Shown: in pieces, positions 1-8,322 of the stretch
Numbering within the stretch: position 1 is the first letter of the stretch
Layout of the letters: each line of letters opens with the position of its first letter
Assembly: GCA_963714375.1 (NCBI GenBank)
Contig: CAVQOG010000003.1
Location: forward strand, 186,001 to 250,000
DNA from: UBA5794 sp963714375
GTDB taxonomy: Bacteria; Actinomycetota; Acidimicrobiia; Spongiisociales; UBA5794
Reading direction: 5' to 3'
Length of the DNA stretch: 64,000 bases
The notes under the pieces: model-generated
The model's input: only the letters and a program-made list of their open reading frames with translations
Told to the model about the DNA's origin: nothing
The model's database searches: none
Made by a program: the position numbers and the translations under genes

Positions 1-1
1 G

Positions 2-139
2 GACGGCCTACCTCGTACCCACGAGGAAATCGGCAAGCATCTCGATCTCGGCCCAACCAGGGTTCGTTCGCTCGAGAAGCAGGCCCTGTCTCGTCTCCGT
101 CACCCAGCCTTCGGGTTGAGGCAGGAAGCCGACTTCTAG
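2..139 (+). CDS. Sigma-70 family RNA polymerase sigma factor, C-terminal fragment
   Basis: The window opens inside a reading frame that runs to a TAG stop. It encodes about 45 residues including EEIGKHLDLG, RVRSLEKQAL and SRLRHP. This is the layout of sigma region 4.2: a helix-turn-helix that reads the -35 element, followed by the RKLRHP-like end typical of RpoD/SigA-class factors. The upstream part lies outside the window, so whether this is the primary sigma or a paralogue cannot be decided. The stop is followed by an R1 repeat and a strong hairpin. The family call is firm; the subclass is an inference from the final motif. Confidence 0.75.
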   Translation, partial: DGLPRTHEEIGKHLDLGPTRVRSLEKQALSRLRHPAFGLRQEADF

Positions 140-142
140 GCA

Positions 143-176
143 GACGTCGGACGTCAGAAAGCAGAAGTCAAGAGCC
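143..176. repeat. R1 intergenic repeat, copy a (short)
   Basis: The segment just after the sigma gene stop contains GACGTCGGACGTC followed by AGAAAGCAGAAGTC. The same short units recur near 5.4, 27.7, 33.3, 34.3, 36.1 and 61.3 kb, always between genes. It is the most degraded of the seven copies. No coding potential is seen. Confidence 0.5.
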
Positions 177-230
177 CAGCTAGCTGGACTCCAAGGAATC
201 CGACTTTGTCGGGTTCTCGAAATCCGATTC

Positions 231-260
231 AGAAACGGCTGCCTTAAGGCAGCCGTTTCT
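231..260. terminator. Perfect 30-bp palindrome, bidirectional terminator
   Basis: Positions 231-243 (AGAAACGGCTGCC) pair perfectly with 248-260 across TTAA. The hairpin lies between the sigma gene stop and the convergent oxidoreductase stop at 281, where a shared terminator is expected. The flanks are T-rich (TTTCTGTTTC) on the plus strand. Confidence 0.8.
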
Positions 261-280
261 GTTTCACACCGTTGCACTCC

Positions 281-1666
281 CTACTGACGCTTGCCGCGCA
301 TCCAGTTTCCCATGTCGGCAAGTTTGGACGGCTTGTTTCGATGCTCCTCGCTTCGATCGGCCCGTCTGGCCATGGCCAGTCCGGCGTTGATGCCAATCCA
401 GCGAAACGGCTCAACTTCCCACGACGGCCACTCGTGGGACACCCATGGCAGCGTCGTCCGTTCGGTTTCATGTCCCGCGATCAGCTCCGCCAATGTCCGC
501 CCTGCCAATTGAGCCGTTGCGACACCGTCACCGACGTATCCGCCAGCGACGGCTACACCCGCATCGCGATCGAATGTGACGGCTGGTCGCCAGTCTCGTG
601 AAACACCGAGTGCGCCACCCCAACGATGGGTCAGCTCGACGCCTTCGAGCTGTGGGAACATCTCGACGAGCACACGCACCAACTCGGTGTGCACGCCGTC
701 AGGCGTATCGAACGAGTCCAAAATCTTCGAGCCGAAGTGGTACGGCGCTCCCCTCCCACCAAAGGCAAGTCGTCCATCAGCGGTTTTCTGGCCATAGATG
801 ATCAGATTGCGGAAGTCGCCGAAGGTCTCCCGGTTGGCAAGCCCAATCTCATCCCACATCGTGTCGGCAAGAGGCTCGGTCGCGATCATAAGCGAGTACA
901 GGGGAAGAACTATCCGCTTCCTGCCTGGTAACTGGCTGCCGAACCCCTCGGTCGCCAGAACCGTCACATCTGCGGATACGACGCCACCACGAGTCACGAC
1001 ACCACCTTGACGAATCGCCGTGACAGTTGAGGATTCGTAGACCACGACTCCGCGTGATTCGGCTGCTCGAGCCAGCCCGTGCACCAGCTTCGCTGGATGG
1101 ATCGAAGCACCATGGCGATACCAGATCCCGCTCACGACGTTTGTCGCATTCAGTCGTTCCCGCGCTTCAGCCTCGGCTAGGTACACGATGTCGTCGGGAT
1201 CCACTCCAAGGGAGATCGCGTGTGCGACCTCCTCCCGTGCGTATGCATCCTGGAAGGGCAGCCTGGCAACCGAGACAACTCCGCCCTTGTCGTAGTCACA
1301 GTTGATCCCCTCAGCCCGAGCGATGCTTCCGACATCGTCGACGCTGGCAAAGAGCGCCTGCATGTGGCGAAGGGCGGCTTCCTTTCCGTGATCATGCGCG
1401 AGTTGGCCATGCCCGAGTGGGTACTCAGCGTGGCACCATCCACCGTTGCGGCCGCTTGCTCCGAATCCGACATGGTTCGCCTCAATCACGGCAATCTTGA
1501 GCGATGGATCAAGATCGGCCAAGTGATATGCACACCAAAGGCCCGTAAACCCTGCTCCGACAATCGCAATATCTACATCGATATCCGCCGTTACGGCAGC
1601 ACGAGTCACGTTGGCATCAACGGCGTCCCACCACAGGGGTACCGGCTTGGCCGTCGAAATGTTCAC
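281..1666 (-). CDS. FAD-dependent amine oxidoreductase, PuuB/DAO-like (first copy)
   Basis: 461 residues. An N-terminal Rossmann motif (GAGFTG, residues 37-42) is followed by GFGASGRNGG, the signature of the DAO/PuuB family. Members oxidise the primary amine of gamma-glutamylputrescine, free polyamines or related substrates to an aldehyde with FAD, giving H2O2 and ammonia. It overlaps the stop of the upstream ureohydrolase by 4 bp, so the two are probably translationally coupled. A second PuuB-like gene lies at 5434-6840. No glutamate-polyamine ligase (PuuA/GlnA-like) is in the window, so direct amine oxidation is as likely as the gamma-glutamyl route. Substrate is inferred from context only. 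Confidence 0.8.
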   Translation of the reverse strand: MNISTAKPVPLWWDAVDANVTRAAVTADIDVDIAIVGAGFTGLWCAYHLADLDPSLKIAVIEANHVGFGASGRNGGWCHAEYPLGHGQLAHDHGKEAALRHMQALFASVDDVGSIARAEGINCDYDKGGVVSVARLPFQDAYAREEVAHAISLGVDPDDIVYLAEAEARERLNATNVVSGIWYRHGASIHPAKLVHGLARAAESRGVVVYESSTVTAIRQGGVVTRGGVVSADVTVLATEGFGSQLPGRKRIVLPLYSLMIATEPLADTMWDEIGLANRETFGDFRNLIIYGQKTADGRLAFGGRGAPYHFGSKILDSFDTPDGVHTELVRVLVEMFPQLEGVELTHRWGGALGVSRDWRPAVTFDRDAGVAVAGGYVGDGVATAQLAGRTLAELIAGHETERTTLPWVSHEWPSWEVEPFRWIGINAGLAMARRADRSEEHRNKPSKLADMGNWMRGKRQ

Positions 1667-2643
1667 GAGTTGGCTGCCACAGCTCGTTCGGCCATGCCGT
1701 TGAGAATCTCAAGCACGATCCGGTTACCAAGGAAGGCTGTGATCTGACCTGGGCCGTCGTATGGAGGCGACACCTCAACGATGTCGGCACCGATCACAGG
1801 GAGTTCACGGGCAAGACGCCGCACCGTGTCGAGCAACTCCCTCGATGTGAGCCCACCGGGTTCAGGGGTTCCGGTACCGGGTGCCATCCCGGGGTCCACC
1901 ACATCGACGTCGACCGAGATGAAGATCCCGATACTGTCATCACCCCCAGCTGCTTTCACCGCGTCGTCGACAACGGGGCGGAGACCCCGTTCAACGATCT
2001 CAGACATCAGAAATGTGCGCATCCGTTGCTCAGCCATCCATGCAACGGTTTCGGGACCCGGCCAGTATCCACGGAGCCCGATCTGTACGAACCGATGGCC
2101 GGGAACGGCTCCTGACTCGATGAGGCGGCGCATGGGGGTGCCATGGGAGTGCAGCGCCCCCGGCGCCTTGGTTGAGGCACCAGTATCGGCGTGAGCGTCG
2201 AAGTGGACAAGCCCAAATGTCCCGTCGCCGTGGTGCCGGGCGAGTCCGGTGCCGTTTCCGAACGTGATCGAGTGGTCGCCTCCCAAGATGATCGGAATGG
2301 CGCCCATGGCAGCGATCGTCTCGACCGCATCTGCCAAGGTTTCGAGACCAAGCTCGAGATATCCCTGTGCTGCGGTGACATCGCCGACGTCGATCACATT
2401 GAGAACTGCAAACGGATCGATGCCTGAAGGAAGATGGGGACGTGTCCGGTCCGCCGGCAGGTAGTCGGCTTCGCGTATTGCCTTGGGTCCGAAGCGCGCG
2501 CCGCCTCGATATGAGGCTCCCCAATCGATCGGAGCACCGATGATCACAACATCGGGACTCAGTTCTGCCGCTTGCTCCAAGCGAACAGATGGCAGACCCG
2601 CGAATGTCGGGAACGATGCGAAGCGATATGTCCCATCAGTCAT
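1663..2643 (-). CDS. Agmatinase/guanidinobutyrase-family ureohydrolase
   Basis: 326 residues. The binuclear Mn(II) motifs of the arginase/agmatinase superfamily are present: GGDHS (121-125), HFDAHAD (147-153) and SVDVDVVDP (near 243-251). The family hydrolyses a guanidino group to urea plus an amine; agmatine would give putrescine and guanidinobutyrate would give GABA. The 4-bp overlap with the following FAD oxidase suggests that the released amine is oxidised next. Sequence alone does not separate agmatinase from guanidinobutyrase or guanidinopropionase. Length is normal for the family. Confidence 0.85.
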   Translation of the reverse strand: MTDGTYRFASFPTFAGLPSVRLEQAAELSPDVVIIGAPIDWGASYRGGARFGPKAIREADYLPADRTRPHLPSGIDPFAVLNVIDVGDVTAAQGYLELGLETLADAVETIAAMGAIPIILGGDHSITFGNGTGLARHHGDGTFGLVHFDAHADTGASTKAPGALHSHGTPMRRLIESGAVPGHRFVQIGLRGYWPGPETVAWMAEQRMRTFLMSEIVERGLRPVVDDAVKAAGGDDSIGIFISVDVDVVDPGMAPGTGTPEPGGLTSRELLDTVRRLARELPVIGADIVEVSPPYDGPGQITAFLGNRIVLEILNGMAERAVAANS

Positions 2644-2708
2644 GCCTCGCCAGTCCTTCTTCGGATGCCGGTAGCCGCCATCGGTAGTTCCTCGTCAGCG
2701 ATCTGCGG

Positions 2709-3344
2709 TCAGTCATCTGACTTCTGATACCAGGGATTGAACCACACAATGAACGACGCCCAGTTGTCCACCGTGACGTCATGAACGTAGTCGGCGATGA
2801 CACCCCGCACCTCGAACCCGTTCCGAAGCTGAGCCGTCAACGTAGCGTCGGTCAACCGGCCAGCGGCTACTTCCTCAACGTATTTTGCCGACGACATTTC
2901 GTGCTTGTGGTCCGCAAATCCCGGAATCACGCCCCCGGCAATGATTCCCCGTCGGTTGTGATCGATCACCACCTGTTTACGTAGCAGGTAGAGCTCCGAC
3001 GCGATTCCACGGCCCCGATAGTCGGGGTGAACCGCGATGTCGATTCCGTAGTACCACTCCCCTTCAGGGTCGTGGTTTCCAACACTCTCTCTGCCAACAA
3101 CGTCTCCCATGTCATGTTGCGGTTGGGTGATGTCATAGTTGACGAAAATCCCAGAACCCATCCCGACGACTCGATCCCCATCGAGCGCCATGTAAGCGCC
3201 CTCGGGAAACACCTGTTCCTGGAGCAGGATGCCCTCGACTGTGATGAGATCTTCAGCGCCGAGGGTTGGGAAGCACAGGTGTTCCAGTTCGACCATGGCA
3301 TCTGCAAAGGCGCCATCAGCCACTCGGTATTCGATCTCGCTCAT
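2709..3344 (-). CDS. GNAT-family N-acetyltransferase, polyamine-island paralogue A
   Basis: 211 residues from an ATG at 3344. The reading frame stays open for 62 further codons upstream, but that part is Arg/Ser/His-rich and non-conserved. Acetyl-CoA binding is indicated by HPDYRGRGIASELY. GNHDPEGEWYYGIDI and the downstream GIIAGG segment are closely matched in the second GNAT at 14994-15623 (GNHDPSGDWYYGTDI, then GIIAGG), so the two are paralogues bracketing the island. Family members acetylate amines; a polyamine or amino-aldehyde substrate is inferred from neighbours. It diverges from the aminotransferase gene. Confidence 0.75.
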   Translation of the reverse strand: MSEIEYRVADGAFADAMVELEHLCFPTLGAEDLITVEGILLQEQVFPEGAYMALDGDRVVGMGSGIFVNYDITQPQHDMGDVVGRESVGNHDPEGEWYYGIDIAVHPDYRGRGIASELYLLRKQVVIDHNRRGIIAGGVIPGFADHKHEMSSAKYVEEVAAGRLTDATLTAQLRNGFEVRGVIADYVHDVTVDNWASFIVWFNPWYQKSDD

Positions 3345-3454
3345 CTGGCTACATCTCGATTTGCGGTTCCGATGCCGATGTGCTCGACACCAGTGCGGAC
3401 GGCTGGGGTTACTGCTGGGGTGGGTGGGTTCATCCGACAACAGTATGGTCGACA

Positions 3455-3471
3455 CTTGTGTACGCCACAAG
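3455..3471. promoter_or_regulatory. Inverted repeat in divergent promoter region, candidate operator
   Basis: CTTGTG (3455-3460) and CACAAG (3466-3471) form a 6-bp inverted repeat with a 5-bp spacer, in the 227-bp gap between the divergent GNAT and aminotransferase genes. An Lrp-type regulator is encoded just downstream, and Lrp-family proteins bind imperfect dyads, so it is a candidate site. The rest of 3345-3571 shows no gene. Confidence 0.35.
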
Positions 3472-3571
3472 CGAAACGTCGGAATATGGCTATCCATACA
3501 ATCGAATCGACGTGCATGTGGTGATGTCACGAACTATATTTCAGACATCGACGTCCAATGATGGAGGCAGG

Positions 3572-4918
3572 ATGGCTGACATGCGTACCGCGGCGATGGA
3601 TCACCTGTGGCTTCACTTCGCCCAGGTTCCGAGGGAAGGCCCGGTCTTGATCGAACGCGGCGACGGCTGCTACGTATGGGATACCGACGGCAAGAAGTAT
3701 CTCGACGCTCTTGCCGGACTGTTCGTCACTGAGATCGGCCACGGTCGCAGCGACCTCGCCAACGCTGCGAGTAAACAGGCCGAAACGATGGCATATTTCC
3801 CTGTGTGGGGGATGGCGCACCCACCCGCGGCGGCACTCGCAGCGAAACTTGCACAGCTTTCTCCCGGCGACATGGACCGCGTTTTCTTCACCTCCGGTGG
3901 TTCAGAAGCCGTCGAGTCTGCGTGGAAACTCGCTCGTCAGTATTTCCTGGCAAAGGGTGAGCCCGATCGGATGAAGGTGATTGCGCGGCAAACGGCGTAC
4001 CACGGCACCACACTCGGCGCTCTGTCCATCACGAGCATCCCACCGATCCGCGCTCCTTTCGAGCCGATGCTCAACCGGCTGGTAACACATGTGTCGACCA
4101 CGAACCAACTGCACTGTGATCGCTGCGAGGGACCATGCACGCTGCATGCGGCGGACGAAATCGAGGCTGCCATCCTCGAACAGGGGCCCGAAACCGTTGC
4201 CGCTGTGTTCCTGGAGCCGGTCCAGAACTCTGGTGGGTGCTTCACTCCCATGGAGGGATACTGGCAGCGGGTACGGGAGATCTGCGACAAGTATGGCGTC
4301 CTGCTCGTCTCGGACGAGGTGATCTGTGCCTTCGGACGTCTCGGTACCTGGTTCGGTGGACACAAGTTCGGCTACGTGCCAGACATGATCACGTTCGCAA
4401 AGGGTGTGACCTCGGGGTACGCACCACTTGGCGGGGTCATCACACGGCCGCACATCGCCGAGGCAATCCGTGCAAACGACGACATCGTGTGGCACGGCAT
4501 CACATTTGGTGGTCATCCCGTCTCGTGCGCCGTAGCCCTTGCCAACATCGAAGCACTCGAAGCAGAGGGGATCATCGATCATGTGGCGGCACATGAGGGT
4601 CTTTTCCGAGCGAAGCTTGAAACGCTGCTCGACCATCCGAATGTCGTCGAAGTCCGTGGAACCGGGTACTTCTACGCCATCGAACTCATGAAGGACCCAG
4701 CCAACATGGTTCCGTTCACGCCAGACGAAGCGTCGGAACTCATCGGGCATCTCAAGCCTGCGCTGCTCGACATGGGACTGATCGCGAGAGCAGACGGACG
4801 CGGAGCCCCGATCATTCAGTACTCGCCACCATTGATCGCGGGTCAAGAGGAATTCGACATCATCGTTGATGTCAGTCGCGCGGCGCTTGATCAATCATTG
4901 GCGGCGATGTCCGAATGA
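3572..4918 (+). CDS. Class III PLP aminotransferase (putrescine/omega-amino acid type)
   Basis: 448 residues from the ATG at 3572, chosen because GGAGG lies at 3563-3567; an ATG nine bases later (3581) is also possible. Class III features include FTSGGSEAVESAWKLAR (PLP phosphate region), LLVSDEVICAFGRLG (PLP-ring Asp) and FAKGVTSGYAPLGG with the Schiff-base Lys at 277. The sequence resembles the putrescine-pyruvate or omega-amino acid-pyruvate transaminase branch (SpuC-like). It would convert a diamine or GABA-like amine to the aldehyde while forming alanine. It overlaps the Lrp regulator by 4 bp. Exact substrate is inferred from the polyamine neighbours. Confidence 0.85.
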   Translation: MADMRTAAMDHLWLHFAQVPREGPVLIERGDGCYVWDTDGKKYLDALAGLFVTEIGHGRSDLANAASKQAETMAYFPVWGMAHPPAAALAAKLAQLSPGDMDRVFFTSGGSEAVESAWKLARQYFLAKGEPDRMKVIARQTAYHGTTLGALSITSIPPIRAPFEPMLNRLVTHVSTTNQLHCDRCEGPCTLHAADEIEAAILEQGPETVAAVFLEPVQNSGGCFTPMEGYWQRVREICDKYGVLLVSDEVICAFGRLGTWFGGHKFGYVPDMITFAKGVTSGYAPLGGVITRPHIAEAIRANDDIVWHGITFGGHPVSCAVALANIEALEAEGIIDHVAAHEGLFRAKLETLLDHPNVVEVRGTGYFYAIELMKDPANMVPFTPDEASELIGHLKPALLDMGLIARADGRGAPIIQYSPPLIAGQEEFDIIVDVSRAALDQSLAAMSE

Positions 4919-5358
4919 GGCTTGATGACACAGACAAGGCGATCATCGGACACCTCCAATCGGATGGCCGGATGCCGTTCTCGAATCTCGGTCCACTCGT
5001 TGGCTTGTCTCCAGCGGCTGTACGACAGAGGGTGTTGCACCTGATAGACGAGGGAGCGATGCAGATCGTTGCGGTGACCGACCCGACCACACTGGGATTC
5101 ACCGTGCAGGCCATGGCTGGATTGACGCTCGAAGGTGATCTCGGCTCCACCGCAAAGCGGATCGCTGAGATAGACGCTGTTGACTATGTCGTCGTGGTCG
5201 CTGGCCGCTTCGATGTGATGATCGAGGTCGTTGCTGAAGACATGGAGAGCCTCATGGCGATCATGAATCGGATCCGGTCGATTCCCGGTGTCCTTGGCAG
5301 CGAAGTCTTCACCTACATGAGTCTCGAGAAGCAGACCTACAACTGGGGAACCCGGTAG
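4915..5358 (+). CDS. Lrp/AsnC-family transcriptional regulator
   Basis: 147 residues. An N-terminal helix-turn-helix (DDTDKAIIGHLQSDGR through GLSPAAVRQRV) is followed by the RAM ligand-binding domain, with the typical VVAGRFDVMIEV strand and a C-terminal V-FTYMSL element. Lrp/AsnC proteins form dimers to octamers and respond to amino acids or related amines. The start overlaps the aminotransferase stop (ATGA), so regulator and enzyme are co-translated. It probably controls this island and may bind the dyad at 3455-3471; that is inference. Confidence 0.88.
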   Translation: MRLDDTDKAIIGHLQSDGRMPFSNLGPLVGLSPAAVRQRVLHLIDEGAMQIVAVTDPTTLGFTVQAMAGLTLEGDLGSTAKRIAEIDAVDYVVVVAGRFDVMIEVVAEDMESLMAIMNRIRSIPGVLGSEVFTYMSLEKQTYNWGTR

Positions 5359-5371
5359 GAGCAGAGAATAC

Positions 5372-5433
5372 GGATGACCGATGACCGACCTCAGAAGTCA
5401 GAAAGCTGAGAGCTGAAAGCTGAAAGCTGAATT
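5372..5433. repeat. R1 intergenic repeat, copy b
   Basis: The segment contains GGATGACCGATGACCGA, then TCAGAAGTCAGAAAG, then three AGCTGAAA-like units. It fills the gap between the convergent Lrp and FAD-oxidase genes and ends at the oxidase stop codon. It shows all three unit types of the R1 family. Confidence 0.65.
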
Positions 5434-6840
5434 CTACGAGTCAAAGCCGACTCCGAACTTGTCAAGGAGCTTGAGCCACGGTCCGCGGCGGCCTTCCTTC
5501 GTATCGGCCTTTGCGAGGGCACGCCGTGTCAGTTGGATCCCTGCGTACCGAAATGGCTCCGGAGGAAAAGGCATCGGCTTCTTCAGGACCATCGACAGCT
5601 GCGTGAGCTCGGATTCGCGGCCGTCCACAAGGTCGAGAGCGACGGCCGCCCCGAATCGGGTGGCACACACACCCAGACCGGTGTAGCCACCAACCCAAGA
5701 GAGGTTGCCATCAAATGATGTGCCCCATGTAGCCGTGAAGCGCGTCGTCGTGCCGATCGGACCCGCCCACCGATGGCTGAACCTCAGCCCTTCGAGTTGC
5801 GGGAACGTCGTGAAGAAGTGCTCAGCGAGCTTGTGATGCGTGTCCCCCGCCTGGTCAAACTGAGGGCCGATGGCACTCTTGTACCGATAGACCGCGTCGT
5901 ACCCGCCCCAAAGAATCCGATTGTCGTGTGTGAGTCGGTAGTAGTGGAACTGATTGGTTACGTCCGATAGCCCTTGACGTCCCTCCCATCCGATACTCAT
6001 CAGCTGACCAGATGACAACGGTTCGGTCATCAGCACGTAGTCGTAGACGGGAATGATGTACCGACGCATGGCCTTCACTGGGCTGGCAAAGGCGTTCGTT
6101 GCAACCACGACCTTCTTCGCCACGACAGATCCTTCTGCCATAAGCACGACGACACCGGAACCCTGACGCTCAATCCCGACCACGGCGCTGTGGTCATGAA
6201 CTGCAACACCACGGGCCTCGGCAGCCTGTCTCAAACCCCAGACCAGTCGTGCCGGGTCGGTGATCGCCGTTCCCTCCGGATCTCGAAGACCACCGACATA
6301 GGTCGGTGATTGGACCTCGGCCCGTACCTGGTCAGCGGTAAGCCGCTCGGATGGAATGCCGAATCGATCGAGGCTCTCGTGGTATTCGGCGAGCTCATTG
6401 ATTTGCCATGCCTCCGTAGCGACATGCAAGACGCCTGTCTCCTCGATCCGCGCATCGATCTTGTTCGAAGCAACAAAGGAGAGGAGCTCGTGGTAATTCT
6501 GATCGCCGATGCGCAGGAGTTCTCGCAATTCATTTGGCCAGTGTCTGAGGCCATTCGCAATTCCGTGCGTAAGCGAAGCCTCAACGAACCCCCCGTTTCG
6601 CGAACTCGCACCAAACCCCGTCTCCTCGGCTTCGAGCAACACAATGGAGCGATTGGGATCGCGGTCTGCCGCAAGGATCGATGCCCAAAGACCACCGAAT
6701 CCGCCTCCGACGATGACGAGATCGGCGCGGGAGGAGCCATGCAGAGACGGCGCCGGCTCAGGGGCATCACGGGAGTCAGTCCAGAACGTCGCTGGCTTCG
6801 CGTCCGAGAGGGCGCTCGCAGCCAGGGCCGAAAGGCTCAA
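5434..6840 (-). CDS. FAD-dependent amine oxidoreductase, PuuB/DAO-like (second copy)
   Basis: 468 residues. The FAD-binding GGGFGG motif is near residue 47, followed by LLEAEETGFGASSRNGGF, diagnostic of the PuuB-like DAO family; the C-terminal segment GGYTGLGVCATRFGA fits the FAD domain. It overlaps the upstream aldehyde dehydrogenase by 4 bp, so an oxidase-dehydrogenase pair would take an amine to the acid. It is clearly a paralogue of the gene at 281-1666 but divergent, suggesting different amine substrates. It probably acts in the cytosol, since no signal peptide is seen. Confidence 0.82.
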   Translation of the reverse strand: MSLSALAASALSDAKPATFWTDSRDAPEPAPSLHGSSRADLVIVGGGFGGLWASILAADRDPNRSIVLLEAEETGFGASSRNGGFVEASLTHGIANGLRHWPNELRELLRIGDQNYHELLSFVASNKIDARIEETGVLHVATEAWQINELAEYHESLDRFGIPSERLTADQVRAEVQSPTYVGGLRDPEGTAITDPARLVWGLRQAAEARGVAVHDHSAVVGIERQGSGVVVLMAEGSVVAKKVVVATNAFASPVKAMRRYIIPVYDYVLMTEPLSSGQLMSIGWEGRQGLSDVTNQFHYYRLTHDNRILWGGYDAVYRYKSAIGPQFDQAGDTHHKLAEHFFTTFPQLEGLRFSHRWAGPIGTTTRFTATWGTSFDGNLSWVGGYTGLGVCATRFGAAVALDLVDGRESELTQLSMVLKKPMPFPPEPFRYAGIQLTRRALAKADTKEGRRGPWLKLLDKFGVGFDS

Positions 6841-8255
6841 TGCTTGACCATGACGTGCTTGACCTCGGTGTAATGCTCGACGGCATACATCGACATGTCC
6901 TTGCCATACCCTGATTTCTTGAATCCGCCATGCGGCATTTCGCTCACGATCGGAATATGGTCATTAACCCACACGGTGCCGAATTCGAGAGCAGCTGATG
7001 CTGCCAATGCGCGCCCGACATCCTTGGTCCAGACACTTGCAGCGAGGCCATAGTCCACGTCGTTCGCCCACGCTATCAGCTCGTCATCGGATGCCTTCTG
7101 AACCGTGACGACAGGTCCGAAGACCTCGCTTTGGATGATCTCTGAATCCTGAGCCGCTCCGATCACGATCGACGGTGCGTAGAAATAGCCGTCAGAGTCG
7201 AGACGATTGCCGCCAACAGTCACTTCCGCGCCGGCGATTCTGGCACGGTCAACGAAGCCGGAGACGCGTTCGAGCTGGGCAACCGAGATCACCGGTCCCA
7301 TCTCGGTTGTCTCGGCCATCGGATCACCGACCTCCAGACCCCCAGCAGCCTCAGTCACACCGGCGACAACCTCATCGAACACAGCCGAACCTGCAATGAC
7401 ACGACACGGTGCCGTGCAGTCCTGCCCACTGTTGTAGAAGCTGTTCTCACCCAGACACTCAACAAGGGCGTCGATGTCGGCATCGTCGAACACCACGACC
7501 GGCGCTTTGCCGCCAAGTTCGAGATGCACCCGCTTGAGCGAGTCGGCGGCGTTCTTCGCAACCGATATGCCTGCTCCAACACTTCCGGTGAGTGAGACCA
7601 TCGCAACATCGCGATGAGTGACCAGCGGCACACCGGTGCTCTGACCGTCCCCACACACGATGTTGAGGACACCGGGAGGAAGGACGTCAGCGACAAGCTC
7701 ACCGAGCTTCAGAAGGCTCATCGGTGTGAGTTCGCTTGGCTTCATGACGACCGTGTTCCCTGCAGCCAATGCAGGGCCAAGCTTCCACGTCGCCATGTTG
7801 AGTGGATAATTCCAGGGAGCGATCGATCCAACAACACCTATTGGGTCGCGTCGGGTAAAGGACGTGTACCCGTCCAGATACTCACCCGCCGCCTTGCCCT
7901 CCAGAAATCGGCCAGCAGACGCGAAAAAGCGCCAGTTGTCCATGGTGAGGTCCATTTCGAACTCGACAATCGACACAGGTTTTCCGACGTTCTCGCATTC
8001 GATCCGCGAAAGCTCATCGATGTTCTCCTCGATGCGATCAGCGACCCTGTGGAGGATCTCCGAACGCTCGCGTGGGGTCAGCGAAGACCACGCGCCAAAG
8101 GCACCTTTGGCTGCTGCTACGGCTGCATCGATGTCAGCTGCATTGCTCGATGGCGCCGCTGCAATCACATCACCGGTTGCCGGGTTGATGACATCGTCGA
8201 ACGCACCGCTCGCCGGATCCCGCCATTGGCCTCCGATGAAGTTCCGTTCCGACAT
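6837..8255 (-). CDS. NAD-dependent aminobutyraldehyde-type dehydrogenase (PatD/YdcW-like)
   Basis: 472 residues, full length for the ALDH superfamily. The general base Glu lies in LELGGK (Glu246) and the catalytic Cys280 in NSGQDCTAPCR, followed by the EVFGPV motif. NSGQDC and the terminal TEVKHVMVKH resemble gamma-aminobutyraldehyde dehydrogenases. It would oxidise 4-aminobutanal, or a similar aminoaldehyde from putrescine oxidation or transamination, to GABA. AAGAGGTGAG lies just before the ATG. It is the first gene of the pair with the FAD oxidase and is separated from the potD-like gene by a hairpin. Confidence 0.85.
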   Translation of the reverse strand: MSERNFIGGQWRDPASGAFDDVINPATGDVIAAAPSSNAADIDAAVAAAKGAFGAWSSLTPRERSEILHRVADRIEENIDELSRIECENVGKPVSIVEFEMDLTMDNWRFFASAGRFLEGKAAGEYLDGYTSFTRRDPIGVVGSIAPWNYPLNMATWKLGPALAAGNTVVMKPSELTPMSLLKLGELVADVLPPGVLNIVCGDGQSTGVPLVTHRDVAMVSLTGSVGAGISVAKNAADSLKRVHLELGGKAPVVVFDDADIDALVECLGENSFYNSGQDCTAPCRVIAGSAVFDEVVAGVTEAAGGLEVGDPMAETTEMGPVISVAQLERVSGFVDRARIAGAEVTVGGNRLDSDGYFYAPSIVIGAAQDSEIIQSEVFGPVVTVQKASDDELIAWANDVDYGLAASVWTKDVGRALAASAALEFGTVWVNDHIPIVSEMPHGGFKKSGYGKDMSMYAVEHYTEVKHVMVKH

Positions 8256-8276
8256 ATCTCACCTCTTGGAAATGTA

Positions 8277-8312
8277 AACGGGGGTAGACGGCACCAACCG
8301 TCCACCCCCGTT
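8277..8312 (-). terminator. Hairpin terminator after the potABCD-like operon
   Basis: AACGGGGGT (8277-8285) with GACGG (8287-8291) pairs with CCGTC (8298-8302) and ACCCCCGTT (8304-8312), with single-base bulges and a CACCAA loop. Read on the minus strand it follows the potD-like stop at 8323 and runs into TTTACATTT. It precedes the aldehyde dehydrogenase ribosome binding site. Confidence 0.75.
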
Positions 8313-8322
8313 CACGTGGTTG

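Noticed and set aside
3902..4894. A 330-codon minus-strand open frame
   Set aside because: It is the complement of the aminotransferase, whose PLP motifs are all in place on the plus strand.
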